Positions 42,512-49,826 of a stretch of DNA of 64,000 nucleotides are shown one piece after another. The DNA is from an uncultured Atopobiaceae bacterium. Lineage in GTDB: Bacteria > Actinomycetota > Coriobacteriia > Coriobacteriales > Atopobiaceae. The stretch is from positions 101,972 to 165,971 of the forward strand of contig CALULO010000006.1 of the NCBI GenBank assembly GCA_944321515.1, given 5' to 3'. Positions within the stretch are counted from its first letter, which is position 1. Every line of letters starts with the position of its first letter. The notes beneath the pieces are model-generated. The model searched no databases. It was not told the DNA's origin and was given only the letters and a program-made list of their open reading frames with translations. The translations under genes and the position numbers were made by a program.

Positions 42512-43738
42512 ATGAGGGTGGCTCTAGAGCCGGGCGAGGACAGCACGGCCACGTCGAAGGTGAGCACGGCGTCGGACGGCACGCGCTCGATGTCCTGGCA
42601 CATCAGGCTGCATAACGGCAAGCTCGAGCGCCACGTCACGAAGGGCAGGTGCTCGGCGGGCGAGATCAGGCGCCGGGCGAAGGCCAAGGCGGACGAGCTC
42701 AGAACGGTCGGCCGCTCCGCTAAGTGGAAGCCGTCGTCGCAGATGGCCAATTACGTCAGGGATGACGTGCTGCCCTACGTCACCGAGGAGCTCGCCGACG
42801 AGCTCAGGCCGAGAACGATCGCAAGGTACGACAGTCTGCTGAGGATCTACCTCGAGGAGGTCAAGGGCTTCCGGATTTACGACGCCGTCCAGAGCTACAA
42901 CCTCGAGGCTCTGCTCCGCAAGGTCGCGCGCAAGCACGGCACCTCGACGGCGAAGAACCTGAAGAAGGTGGTCTCCGGCTACGTCATCGACCGCCTGCTT
43001 GACGCGGGCGTCGTCCAGCACAACGTCATACGCGGGCGCTCCATGAGACTGCCGGACGTCAACAAGGGGCACCGGGGCCCCGGTGGCCGCGCCCTCTCCC
43101 ACGGCGACCACATGCGCGCGATCGACTATCTGCTCGCGCTGGACCCGTCTGTGGACCCCAGGCCCAAGCAGGGGCGCTACACGCCCGAGCAGCGCGCGGA
43201 GCGCCGCCGGCTCGCCATCGACGTGACGCTCGTCCAGGCGGTCTGCGGCCTGCGCATCGCGGAGGTCCGCAACATGCGACGTCGCAACGTCATCGACGAC
43301 GGGGAGCACGTGGCGCTCGAGGTGACCAACGACACGAGCAAGACGCACCGCGGGCGCATCTGCCCCGTGACCGACGCGCGCGTCGCCGACCGCGTCCGCG
43401 CGAGGCTCGCGCGCGTCGCCGACGACCCCGACGCGCTCGTGTTCCCGGCGCCGACCGCGCCTGACAGGGTGTGGGACTCCGCCAACTGCACGAAGACGCT
43501 CAGGCGCCTCTACGATCAGATGGCGGATGACCTGGGCATCCCGCTCCTGCGCGAGGTGTCGAGCCACGTGTGGCGCGCGACCCTCAACACCGAGTGGCGC
43601 GACCGCGGCGTGCTTCCGGAGGTACGGGCGGCCTACTTCGGTCACAGCCCCGAGACCAACCTCCAGTACTACACGGACCACGTTGACGTTTCGGGCCTCG
43701 TGGCGCTCGTGACGGGCACGGGCGGCGGCGCGTCCTGA
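42512..43738 (+). CDS. int: Tyrosine recombinase (integrase of element 2)
   Basis: 408 residues from ATG 42512 (GTG 42503 is possible). An SAM-like core-binding domain (RTIARYDSLLRIYLEEV...) is followed by a catalytic domain with Arg in CGLRIAEVRNM, HVWRATLNTEW (H-x2-R), FGHSPETN and the nucleophile tyrosine in QYYTD. It lies 180 bp from the right att copy with arm repeats between. It is clearly related to the element 3 integrase (shared HVWRxTxN and GHxPxxNxxxYTD), consistent with both using the tRNA-fMet site. Confidence 0.9.
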   Translation: MRVALEPGEDSTATSKVSTASDGTRSMSWHIRLHNGKLERHVTKGRCSAGEIRRRAKAKADELRTVGRSAKWKPSSQMANYVRDDVLPYVTEELADELRPRTIARYDSLLRIYLEEVKGFRIYDAVQSYNLEALLRKVARKHGTSTAKNLKKVVSGYVIDRLLDAGVVQHNVIRGRSMRLPDVNKGHRGPGGRALSHGDHMRAIDYLLALDPSVDPRPKQGRYTPEQRAERRRLAIDVTLVQAVCGLRIAEVRNMRRRNVIDDGEHVALEVTNDTSKTHRGRICPVTDARVADRVRARLARVADDPDALVFPAPTAPDRVWDSANCTKTLRRLYDQMADDLGIPLLREVSSHVWRATLNTEWRDRGVLPEVRAAYFGHSPETNLQYYTDHVDVSGLVALVTGTGGGAS

Positions 43739-43839
43739 GCGCCCCCACCGCTCCGGGCCGGTAGCGGGGCGGCAGTGTCGCGACATGAAAGCGACGCCGC
43801 CCTGCCGTCTCGCCATCTGACACGCGTCGCGTTTTTTCT

Positions 43840-43863
43840 CATACCGTCACCCATACCGTCACC
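43840..43863 (+). repeat. Integrase arm-type repeats, right end of element 2
   Basis: CATACCGTCACC twice in tandem (43840-43851 and 43852-43863), the same as the pair at 24235-24258. Confidence 0.65.
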
Positions 43864-43886
43864 ATAGGCCGCATAGGTAACAAAAA

Positions 43887-43912
43887 AGCCCAGAGGGCAT
43901 AGCCTCTGAGCT
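43887..43912 (-). terminator. Element-borne terminator next to att copy 2
   Basis: AGCCCAGAGG pairs with CCTCTGAGCT (one G-T pair), followed on the minus strand by TTTTTTG. If element 2 were alone at the site, this would end the tRNA-fMet transcript. Confidence 0.7.
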
Positions 43913-43919
43913 GGACTTT

Positions 43920-43957
<38 letters not shown>

Positions 43958-44037
43958 ATTTAATCGCAGTTTTGCGTTACCCCTGCTTAACCGCTATATA
44001 CCAGCAGCTACCTGCATTATTCTTCGGTTCTGACTAC

Positions 44038-44093
44038 CCTGTGTTACCCTCGTTTCCCCTGTGTTACCCGCATTAAAGTCGTGATTTTTGTAG
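44038..44093 (+). repeat. Arm-type repeats at the left end of element 3
   Basis: CCTGTGTTACCC occurs at 44038-44049 and 44058-44069 (20 bp apart). TAAAGTCGTGATTTTTGTAG (44074-44093) recurs with one change at 54498-54517 at the other end. These are probable integrase binding sites. Confidence 0.6.
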
Positions 44094-44099
44094 GGCGGT

Positions 44100-45326
44100 T
44101 CAAGCGAGGTACGCGTCCATCGCTGCGAGGTCTTCGCCGTCGGTGTAGCTCTCGCGGTTGACCTGTGGCGTGTGGCCGAGGTGCCGCGCGCGCAGCTCCT
44201 CCGGCACGCCCTGCGCAGTCCAAATCTCGTTGACCGTGGTGCGCCACACGTGCGTCGAGACCTCGCGCAGCAGCGGCACGTCGCAGGCGTCCGCTACTTC
44301 GCGATAGAGAGCCTTCAGCGCCCGCTGACGGTTCGATGGGTCCCATTCGCGGTCGGGAGCCCCCGGAGACCCGAAAACGAGCGTCAGCGGCTTCTGGGGC
44401 TGTCCTGCGATGCGCTCCCGGATGCGCTCGGCGACGCGGTCGTCGTAGACGCGCAGCGACCGGCCCTTCTTCGTCTTGGACTTCTCCTTGCGGACGGTGA
44501 GCGTGAGCCGCCCGCCCTCGTCCGAGACGTCGGCGTGGGTGAGCGAGCACGCCTCGCCGATGCGCAGCCCGGTCACGCTCTGGAGCAGTGTCACGTCGGC
44601 GACCTCGCGCTGGAGCGCCGTGCGGACGCCCTTGGTGTAGCGCCCGCGCCTCGGGTCCTCGCGCTCGGGGTCGCGGGCGAGCAGGTAGGCGATGATGCGC
44701 TCCCGCTCCTCGGCGGTGAGCGCCTGACCGCCCTGCGGCTTCTTCGCGGCGACGACGTCTCCCCGGAAACGAGGGTTGAACTCGGTCCGCGCGAGCGGGT
44801 TCCGCTTGATGATGTCGTCGCTGACCAGCTCCGCCATCACGTACTTCGAGACGACTTTGAGCGTCTGCTTCGCGGTCGCGGTGCCGTGCTTGGCCTCGAT
44901 GCGGTGGAGCGCCGCGCGGAGGGCCGAGCCTCGGCAGGCCGCCCGGATGGATCGGCCGCCGACGGCCTCGGCGAAGAGCTTGAGCTCGTGCTCGAAGCGC
45001 TCGACGGTGCGCGGCTTGAGGTCCGTGTCCGTGAGGCCCGGGATGGCGTAGCGGGCGATGTAGTCGGCGAGCATGCTGTCGGCGTCCAGTTCGTCGTCGG
45101 CGGTGCGCCCGCCGAGCAGCTTCGTCGCCGTCTCGACGGCCCGGTCGACGACTTCCTCCTTGCGCGTGGTCTTCATGACCGTCTCGTGCTTCTCGATGGT
45201 GCCGTCCCAGAGACACACGCGCCATTGGAGCCGCAGGCACCCCGGTCGCCCCGGCGCGTCCTTGACGCTCCGCTCGTTGATTCGGTAGTGACCCGGCTTC
45301 GTGGCCGGGCGTCCTCGGTTCGCCAT
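44100..45326 (-). CDS. int: Tyrosine recombinase (integrase of element 3)
   Basis: 408 residues. Core-binding domain (PRTVERFEHELKLFAEAVGG...) and catalytic domain with Arg in TGLRIGEACSL, HVWRTTVNEIW, LGHTPQVN and nucleophile Tyr in RESYTD. AGGAGG precedes the ATG. The gene ends 140 bp from att copy 2. Homologous to the element 2 integrase but placed at the opposite end of its element and reading outward. Confidence 0.9.
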   Translation of the reverse strand: MANRGRPATKPGHYRINERSVKDAPGRPGCLRLQWRVCLWDGTIEKHETVMKTTRKEEVVDRAVETATKLLGGRTADDELDADSMLADYIARYAIPGLTDTDLKPRTVERFEHELKLFAEAVGGRSIRAACRGSALRAALHRIEAKHGTATAKQTLKVVSKYVMAELVSDDIIKRNPLARTEFNPRFRGDVVAAKKPQGGQALTAEERERIIAYLLARDPEREDPRRGRYTKGVRTALQREVADVTLLQSVTGLRIGEACSLTHADVSDEGGRLTLTVRKEKSKTKKGRSLRVYDDRVAERIRERIAGQPQKPLTLVFGSPGAPDREWDPSNRQRALKALYREVADACDVPLLREVSTHVWRTTVNEIWTAQGVPEELRARHLGHTPQVNRESYTDGEDLAAMDAYLA

Positions 45327-45390
45327 GCCGCCTCCTGAACTCGTGGGATGCCCTACTTTAACACGAGTCAGAGAAATTTGGTTCTAGTAG

Positions 45391-45418
45391 TTGACTGACG
45401 GGCAAATAGGGGTAGAAT
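45391..45418 (+). promoter_or_regulatory. Promoter of the element 3 replication operon
   Basis: TTGACT (45391-45396) and TAGAAT (45413-45418) with 16-bp spacing. It faces the HTH-piPolB operon and leaves a leader of about 150 nt rich in hairpins. The integrase gene diverges on the other side. Confidence 0.7.
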
Positions 45419-45512
45419 CGTAGATGCGGGAGGGCAAAGAGCCCTAGAGACCGTTCCGGGCGCTGTCGCGAAGTCCCGGCTCAAAAAGCCCCGCACTCGT
45501 GGAAACGTCGGT

Positions 45513-45565
45513 CGCCACGGAAAACGAGCCGCCTAGCTGGTGCTAGGCCCGTTTTTCCGGAGGCG
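45513..45565 (+). promoter_or_regulatory. Two-tier leader hairpin enclosing the Shine-Dalgarno
   Basis: The outer stem pairs CGCC..GGAAAACG (45513-45526) with CGTTTTTCC..GGCG (45550-45565). The inner stem GCCTAGC-TGGT-GCTAGGC (45531-45548) is perfect. GGAGG (45559-45563) sits in the closing region, 10 nt before the ATG at 45574. Confidence 0.62.
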
Positions 45566-45573
45566 ATATTTTC

Positions 45574-45777
45574 ATGCCGAACGAGACCAAGACCGCGCCC
45601 AAGCTCGCCCTGCGCGAGCGCGAGGCCGCCGAGGCCATCGGCGTCTCGGTCAAGACCCTGCGCAACTGGCGCTACATGACCCCGATTAAGGGGCCTCGTC
45701 CCTCGCGCGTCGGCCGCGCCGTCGTCTACCCCGTGGCCGAGATTGAGCGCTACCTAGCCGAGCACATGGCCCGCTAG
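45574..45777 (+). CDS. Small AlpA/MerR-like HTH protein of the piPolB operon
   Basis: 67 residues, essentially one winged HTH (LALREREAAEAIGVSVKTLRNWRYMTPIKGPRPSRVGRAVVYPVAEIERYLAEHM). It is shorter than the counterparts in elements 1 and 2 because the helical tail is missing. It is the first gene after the promoter and leader hairpin, and piPolB begins a few bases after its stop. It may be a replication or copy regulator, or an excisionase for the divergent integrase. Confidence 0.75.
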   Translation: MPNETKTAPKLALREREAAEAIGVSVKTLRNWRYMTPIKGPRPSRVGRAVVYPVAEIERYLAEHMAR

Positions 45778-45781
45778 GCCG

Positions 45782-48700
45782 GTGGTCGCGATGGTGGCGA
45801 AGGAAGGCGGCGCGCGACGCAACAAGGCGGGCCGCACCCCCGACAAGCAGGGGTTTTACTACGGGCGCAACGAGGCGTGGGTCGAGGCCGCGCCGATGGC
45901 CGAGACGCCCGACCTCGACGGCTGGGAGCACGCCCACGTGCTCGGCGGGCGGTTCGAACTTTACGAAAGGGTCATCGACAACCCCGTCGCGCCCGGCGTC
46001 ACGGACGACGGTGTCGCGTTCGACGACGTGCACCGGTTCGAGGATTTCGGATACCTGAAATGGTTGCCGAAATCGGGAGAGAGCGTAGGTTTTTTTGAAA
46101 ATTCGCAAGGTACCTTGGGATTGGGGTTTTCTGGTAAAAACCCCAATTCGACCCCTTCCGATTTAAGGGGGTCTACCTGCGAAAACGCAGGGATGGTGTC
46201 AAACCGTTTGGTGCGCGGGGAACAAATCGTGACACCATCGCGGAATCGACGCACATTTTTTGAGTCTCAGCTCCCTTGTCTCCCGACCCCCGAGCACGAG
46301 CTGCCGGGCCTCGGCCAGGCGCAGTCGATGGCGCGCGGCGGCCTCGACTACTCGCTGTGGGTGTCCCTCGACACGGAGTTCGTGAGCCCCGAGGGCGAGC
46401 GCGGCGAGGCCCGCACGCGCGAGCACCGGCGCGTGGTCTCGTGGCAGTGCTGCTTCACGGTCGGTCAGCAGCTCGTCGAGTGGCTGCTGCTCCCGCGCAC
46501 GGCGCAGCCGCCGCACATCGACGAGTTCTGCGCGCTCGTGGCCGAGCGCGCCGGCGCGCCTGTCGGGTACTACAGCAGGGAGTCTAACCCCGCGTTCAGC
46601 ATGACGCTCGTGGCCCACAGCCAGCAGGCGGACATCACCACGTTCAAGGGCTCCAAGCGCGTCCTGCAAATCCTCTGCTCTGCGGCGGGCGGGCTGTTCA
46701 CGGGCCGCTCGGCGTGGAACGCCCGCGTGAGCCGCCGCCGCGTCCAGCCCGACGCGAGCAAGGACCAGCTCTACCAGCTGCGCGTCGCGGTCCGCGACAC
46801 GATGAACTTCTGCGCGGCTGGCACGAGCCTCGCAGTGCTCGGCGAGGCCGTGGGCCTGCCCAAGCTCGACATGAGCGAGGACGACTACCGCGACATGGCC
46901 GCCGTGCGCGACGCCGAGTTCGAGCGGTTCGCGGCCTACGCGATCCGCGACGTCGAGGTGGCGCACCGCTACCTCGCCTCAGTGTTCGGCCTCGTGAACG
47001 TCAAGCTCAAGCCGACCATCCCCTCGCTGTCGGCGACCTACCTGCGCAGGCGCTGCACGCAGGCGCTGGACGGCCTCGGCTTCCCGGAGACCTACCGCGA
47101 CGTCGAGTCGCAGAAGACCGACGCCTACGACGCGTTCTACCGGGGCGTCAGGCGCAAGCGCAAGGGCCTCGTCGCGATGCATGGGGTGGACGGGTCGCGC
47201 GAGTTCGTCGTCGACGAGCGTCTGATTCCCGTGACCGAGGTGGCACGCGACACGCAGTCGCTCGCCGCGTTCTCGTTCAAGGGCGGGTGGAACGGGTGCA
47301 ACGTCGTCGGCTACTTCGAGGGCGAGACCTACGACGCGGACCTCTGCGGGGCCTACCCCACGGCCTCGGGCGCGGTCCTCGACCCCGACTGGTTTAAGCC
47401 CTTCGTCCGCACGTGGGAGAACGAGGACATGGCCCTGCAACAGCTCCCGCCGTGGTCGGCCTTTCGCCCGGGCTTCGGGTGCGTGCACTTCGAGTTCCCC
47501 GACACGGTGAAGTACCCGTGCCTCGGCTTCCAGACAGAGCACGGTATCGTCTACCCGAGGACGTCCGAGGGCACGAGCGGCTGCTACGTGACGTTGCCCG
47601 AGGTCGTGCTCGCGCTGCGCTTCGGGGCGCGCGTCCACGCCGTGCGATTCGTCATCCCCGCCGTCCACGAGCGCGACGGCGTGCTGCTCGCCGCGTACAA
47701 GGGGCTTATCGAGCAGCGTGCCCGCGACGCCGCGACGTACGGCAAGAAGTCGCCGCAGGAGCTGGGCGACAAGCTCATGAACAGCGCCGGGTACGGTAAA
47801 CATGGCCAAGACGTGAGCCCGAAGACCTACCGCGACCTGCGGTCGCTGGAGATGAGGGACCGGGGGACGTCCGAGGTGACGAACCCCGTCGTCGCGTCCA
47901 TGAGCACGGCGCTCCCGCGTGTGTGCCTGCTCGCGGCCGCGAACCAGCTCGACGAGTTGGGCTACCGCGTCTTCTCGGAGACGACGGACGGGTTCATCAG
48001 CGACGCGCCCGCCGACGTGCTGACCGCACTCGACCTGTACGGGTTCGCCGACCGCATGCACTACGTGCGGTCGTACTACTCGGACGGAGCCGACGACAAA
48101 ATCTGGGAGATTAAGCACGTCCAGCGCCGCCTGCTCAACCAGACGACGCGCCTGAACGTCGGCTTCGAGCCCGGCGGCGTGCTCGCTCGCGGCGGCTTCA
48201 AGGGGTACAAGCCGCTGCCCGGCGAGAAGGACGTGAGCGGCGAGCGTCGCGAGCGGTTCGTGCACGACGTGGTCACGCGTACCTCGCCGCTCGCCTACAC
48301 CTCGCGCGACTGGGTGAGCCCCGCAGACATGCTCGACTGGGACGAGGACATGCACGTCTACGAGGGCCGCCACGCGGCCAATCCCAATTTCGACATGAAG
48401 CGCCGCCCGCTCCTCGACACGATGGCCGACGTCGAGTTCGCCTGCGCGGGCGACGTGGTGCGCGTCGCCAACTACGACACCGCGCCGTGGGAGACGCTGG
48501 GCGAGTTCCGACGCCACAAGGCGACCGTCGGCGAGCACCAGCTCGTGCTCGCGGCCGACTACGTCAAGGCCGCCGAGCGCGCGGCTAACTACACGGGCCG
48601 CGAGCTGACCGACACGGACTTCGTGCGCTGGGCCGTGACCGCGCATCGCAGCGGGCGCGTGCGCATCAGCGCCCTGAGCGACCTCGAAGGCGCGGAGCGC

Positions 48701-48868
48701 CTGCGGTTCATCAACGCTTTCATCCACGACGGTCGCCCGTTCACGTCGAGCGACTGGAAGAACGCGGGCCGCCAGTCGCGGCAGAACCTGCCCGAGCCCG
48801 CCGTGTGGATGCCGTGGGTCGAGGACATGGAGGAGGCGTGGGTTGGACCACTGTGCCCGTGCGCCTAG
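45782..48868 (+). CDS. Family B DNA polymerase, piPolB-like (element 3)
   Basis: 1028 residues. Exonuclease: SLDTEF (Asp197, Glu199), HSQQADITTF as ExoII, YAIRD (Tyr386, Asp390). Polymerase: motif A YDADLCGAYPT (Asp520), motif B KLMNSAGYGK (Lys664-Lys673), motif C FSETTDGFI (Asp736 in TTDG), then a KxY-like region DKIWEIKHVQ. A TSEVTNPVVASMSTALPRVCLLAAANQL block lies between B and C. This matches piPolBs, which start DNA synthesis without primer or terminal protein. GTG 45782 and ATG 45791 are both possible starts. Residues 85-185 are encoded by an unusually AT-rich, hairpin-rich patch. Confidence 0.82.
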   Translation: MVAMVAKEGGARRNKAGRTPDKQGFYYGRNEAWVEAAPMAETPDLDGWEHAHVLGGRFELYERVIDNPVAPGVTDDGVAFDDVHRFEDFGYLKWLPKSGESVGFFENSQGTLGLGFSGKNPNSTPSDLRGSTCENAGMVSNRLVRGEQIVTPSRNRRTFFESQLPCLPTPEHELPGLGQAQSMARGGLDYSLWVSLDTEFVSPEGERGEARTREHRRVVSWQCCFTVGQQLVEWLLLPRTAQPPHIDEFCALVAERAGAPVGYYSRESNPAFSMTLVAHSQQADITTFKGSKRVLQILCSAAGGLFTGRSAWNARVSRRRVQPDASKDQLYQLRVAVRDTMNFCAAGTSLAVLGEAVGLPKLDMSEDDYRDMAAVRDAEFERFAAYAIRDVEVAHRYLASVFGLVNVKLKPTIPSLSATYLRRRCTQALDGLGFPETYRDVESQKTDAYDAFYRGVRRKRKGLVAMHGVDGSREFVVDERLIPVTEVARDTQSLAAFSFKGGWNGCNVVGYFEGETYDADLCGAYPTASGAVLDPDWFKPFVRTWENEDMALQQLPPWSAFRPGFGCVHFEFPDTVKYPCLGFQTEHGIVYPRTSEGTSGCYVTLPEVVLALRFGARVHAVRFVIPAVHERDGVLLAAYKGLIEQRARDAATYGKKSPQELGDKLMNSAGYGKHGQDVSPKTYRDLRSLEMRDRGTSEVTNPVVASMSTALPRVCLLAAANQLDELGYRVFSETTDGFISDAPADVLTALDLYGFADRMHYVRSYYSDGADDKIWEIKHVQRRLLNQTTRLNVGFEPGGVLARGGFKGYKPLPGEKDVSGERRERFVHDVVTRTSPLAYTSRDWVSPADMLDWDEDMHVYEGRHAANPNFDMKRRPLLDTMADVEFACAGDVVRVANYDTAPWETLGEFRRHKATVGEHQLVLAADYVKAAERAANYTGRELTDTDFVRWAVTAHRSGRVRISALSDLEGAERLRFINAFIHDGRPFTSSDWKNAGRQSRQNLPEPAVWMPWVEDMEEAWVGPLCPCA
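46120..46239. repeat. Four consecutive hairpins inside the element 3 piPolB gene
   Basis: ATTGGGGTTTT/AAAAACCCCAAT (46120-46147), ACCCCTT/AAGGGGGT (46151-46172), CTGCG-AAAA-CGCAG (46177-46190) and a perfect GATGGTGTCA/TGACACCATC (46192-46201 / 46230-46239). The patch is much AT-richer than the rest of the gene and codes for a linker between the N-terminal part and the exonuclease domain. The element 2 polymerase gene has hairpins at the equivalent place. Confidence 0.7.
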
Positions 48869-48946
48869 CGCACGCGGTGCGACGGGACGCGACCCGCCGC
48901 CCGCGACACCGAGGAAACGCAAATCAACAGACAGGAGGAGTTAGTC

Positions 48947-49276
48947 ATGGAAATTGTGTATGACGAGTACGGGAACGCGATTGATTATGTGTTTTCCATC
49001 ACCAACGAGCTTTTCGAGCGCAATTTTCACGCGCGGCATGTGCGCAATCACATCCGCTTCCATCGGGAGGAGCACGGACAGGACCCGACCTTTGAGCAGG
49101 TCGCGGAGTTCGTGCGTGATGAGTACGTTGAACACCCCTGCGCGGGCTGCGACGGCCGTGCTGATGGTGAATGTGAGACCTGCGACCCCGGTCCCGCCTA
49201 CTGCTTTCTAGGCGAGACGTTGGTGAATCAGTTTGCAGCGAGGTTCTGCGAGGAGTTTGGCATCGCAGTCGAGTAG
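48947..49276 (+). CDS. Conserved Cys-rich small protein ending GIAVE
   Basis: 109 residues. The C-terminal half CAGCDGRADGECETCDPGPAYC and ending RFCEEFGIAVE match the element 1 protein at 7162-7554. AGGAGGAG lies 6 nt upstream of the ATG. The codon use is AT-richer than that of its neighbours. Six cysteines and one histidine could bind zinc. Constant position directly after the replicase, despite different replicase types, suggests a role in the element cycle. Confidence 0.7.
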   Translation: MEIVYDEYGNAIDYVFSITNELFERNFHARHVRNHIRFHREEHGQDPTFEQVAEFVRDEYVEHPCAGCDGRADGECETCDPGPAYCFLGETLVNQFAARFCEEFGIAVE

Positions 49277-49303
49277 CGAATGAGACAACAGGAGGTAACG
49301 ACG

Positions 49304-49621
49304 ATGACCAAGAAGAACAAGACGGTCGCCGAGCTGCGCGCTGAGCTGGCGGCCCAAAAGGCGCAGGCCGACGAGACGCGCAAGGCCCTGCGCGCCGCCG
49401 AGCGCCGCGAGGCCAAGGAGCGCGCGGCCGCCAAGGCTGCGGCGGACCGCCGCCTCGCCGACGCGCTGCTCGCGGACGTCCGCGACGCGCTCGGCGACGC
49501 GACCGACGACGCTCTGCGTCGCGAGGTCGCGGGGATGCTCGCGCGATGGCGCGCGGAGCATCCGGCCGAGGCGATGCCGGAGACCGCGCGCGAGCGCGGC
49601 GACGGCTGCGCCGAGGCTTAG
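49304..49621 (+). CDS. Short coiled-coil protein upstream of the relaxase
   Basis: 105 residues (MTKKNKTVAELRAELAAQKAQADETRKALRAAERREAKERAAAKAAADRRLADALLADVRDALG...). A coiled coil is followed by a small helical end with RWRAEHPAEAMPE. AGGAGG lies 7 nt before ATG 49304. It takes the same place as the coiled-coil genes of elements 1 and 2; possible relaxosome accessory protein. Confidence 0.6.
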   Translation: MTKKNKTVAELRAELAAQKAQADETRKALRAAERREAKERAAAKAAADRRLADALLADVRDALGDATDDALRREVAGMLARWRAEHPAEAMPETARERGDGCAEA

Positions 49622-49732
49622 GCGAGCGCAGGCGAGGGCGGATCGCGGCGACCAGCCGCGTCCCGCCCGAGGCCGCGCGAGCGGGTGGGGACGCCCCTGC
49701 GGCGGGGCGGGCGATAGCCCGCCCCAGGAGCA

Positions 49733-49802
49733 GCACCGTAGCACCCGACGCGGAGCGAGGGTGCTTAGGTGCAAACGCCATCCGCTCGCGCGGACGGCGT
49801 TT
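49733..49802 (+). other. Candidate oriT of element 3
   Basis: Two inverted repeats directly upstream of the relaxase gene: GCACCGTAGCACCC / GGGTGCTTAGGTGC (49733-49746 / 49759-49772) and AAACGCCATCCGC-TCGC-GCGGACGGCGTTT (49773-49802). The second ends in TTT and could also be a terminator for the preceding gene. Confidence 0.5.
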
Positions 49803-49826
49803 GACAGTAGAGAGGAGTGAGGCCGC

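Noticed and set aside
46979..48922. 647-residue frame antisense to the element 3 piPolB gene
   Set aside because: Val/His/Arg/Gly-rich shadow of a gene with intact polymerase motifs on the plus strand.
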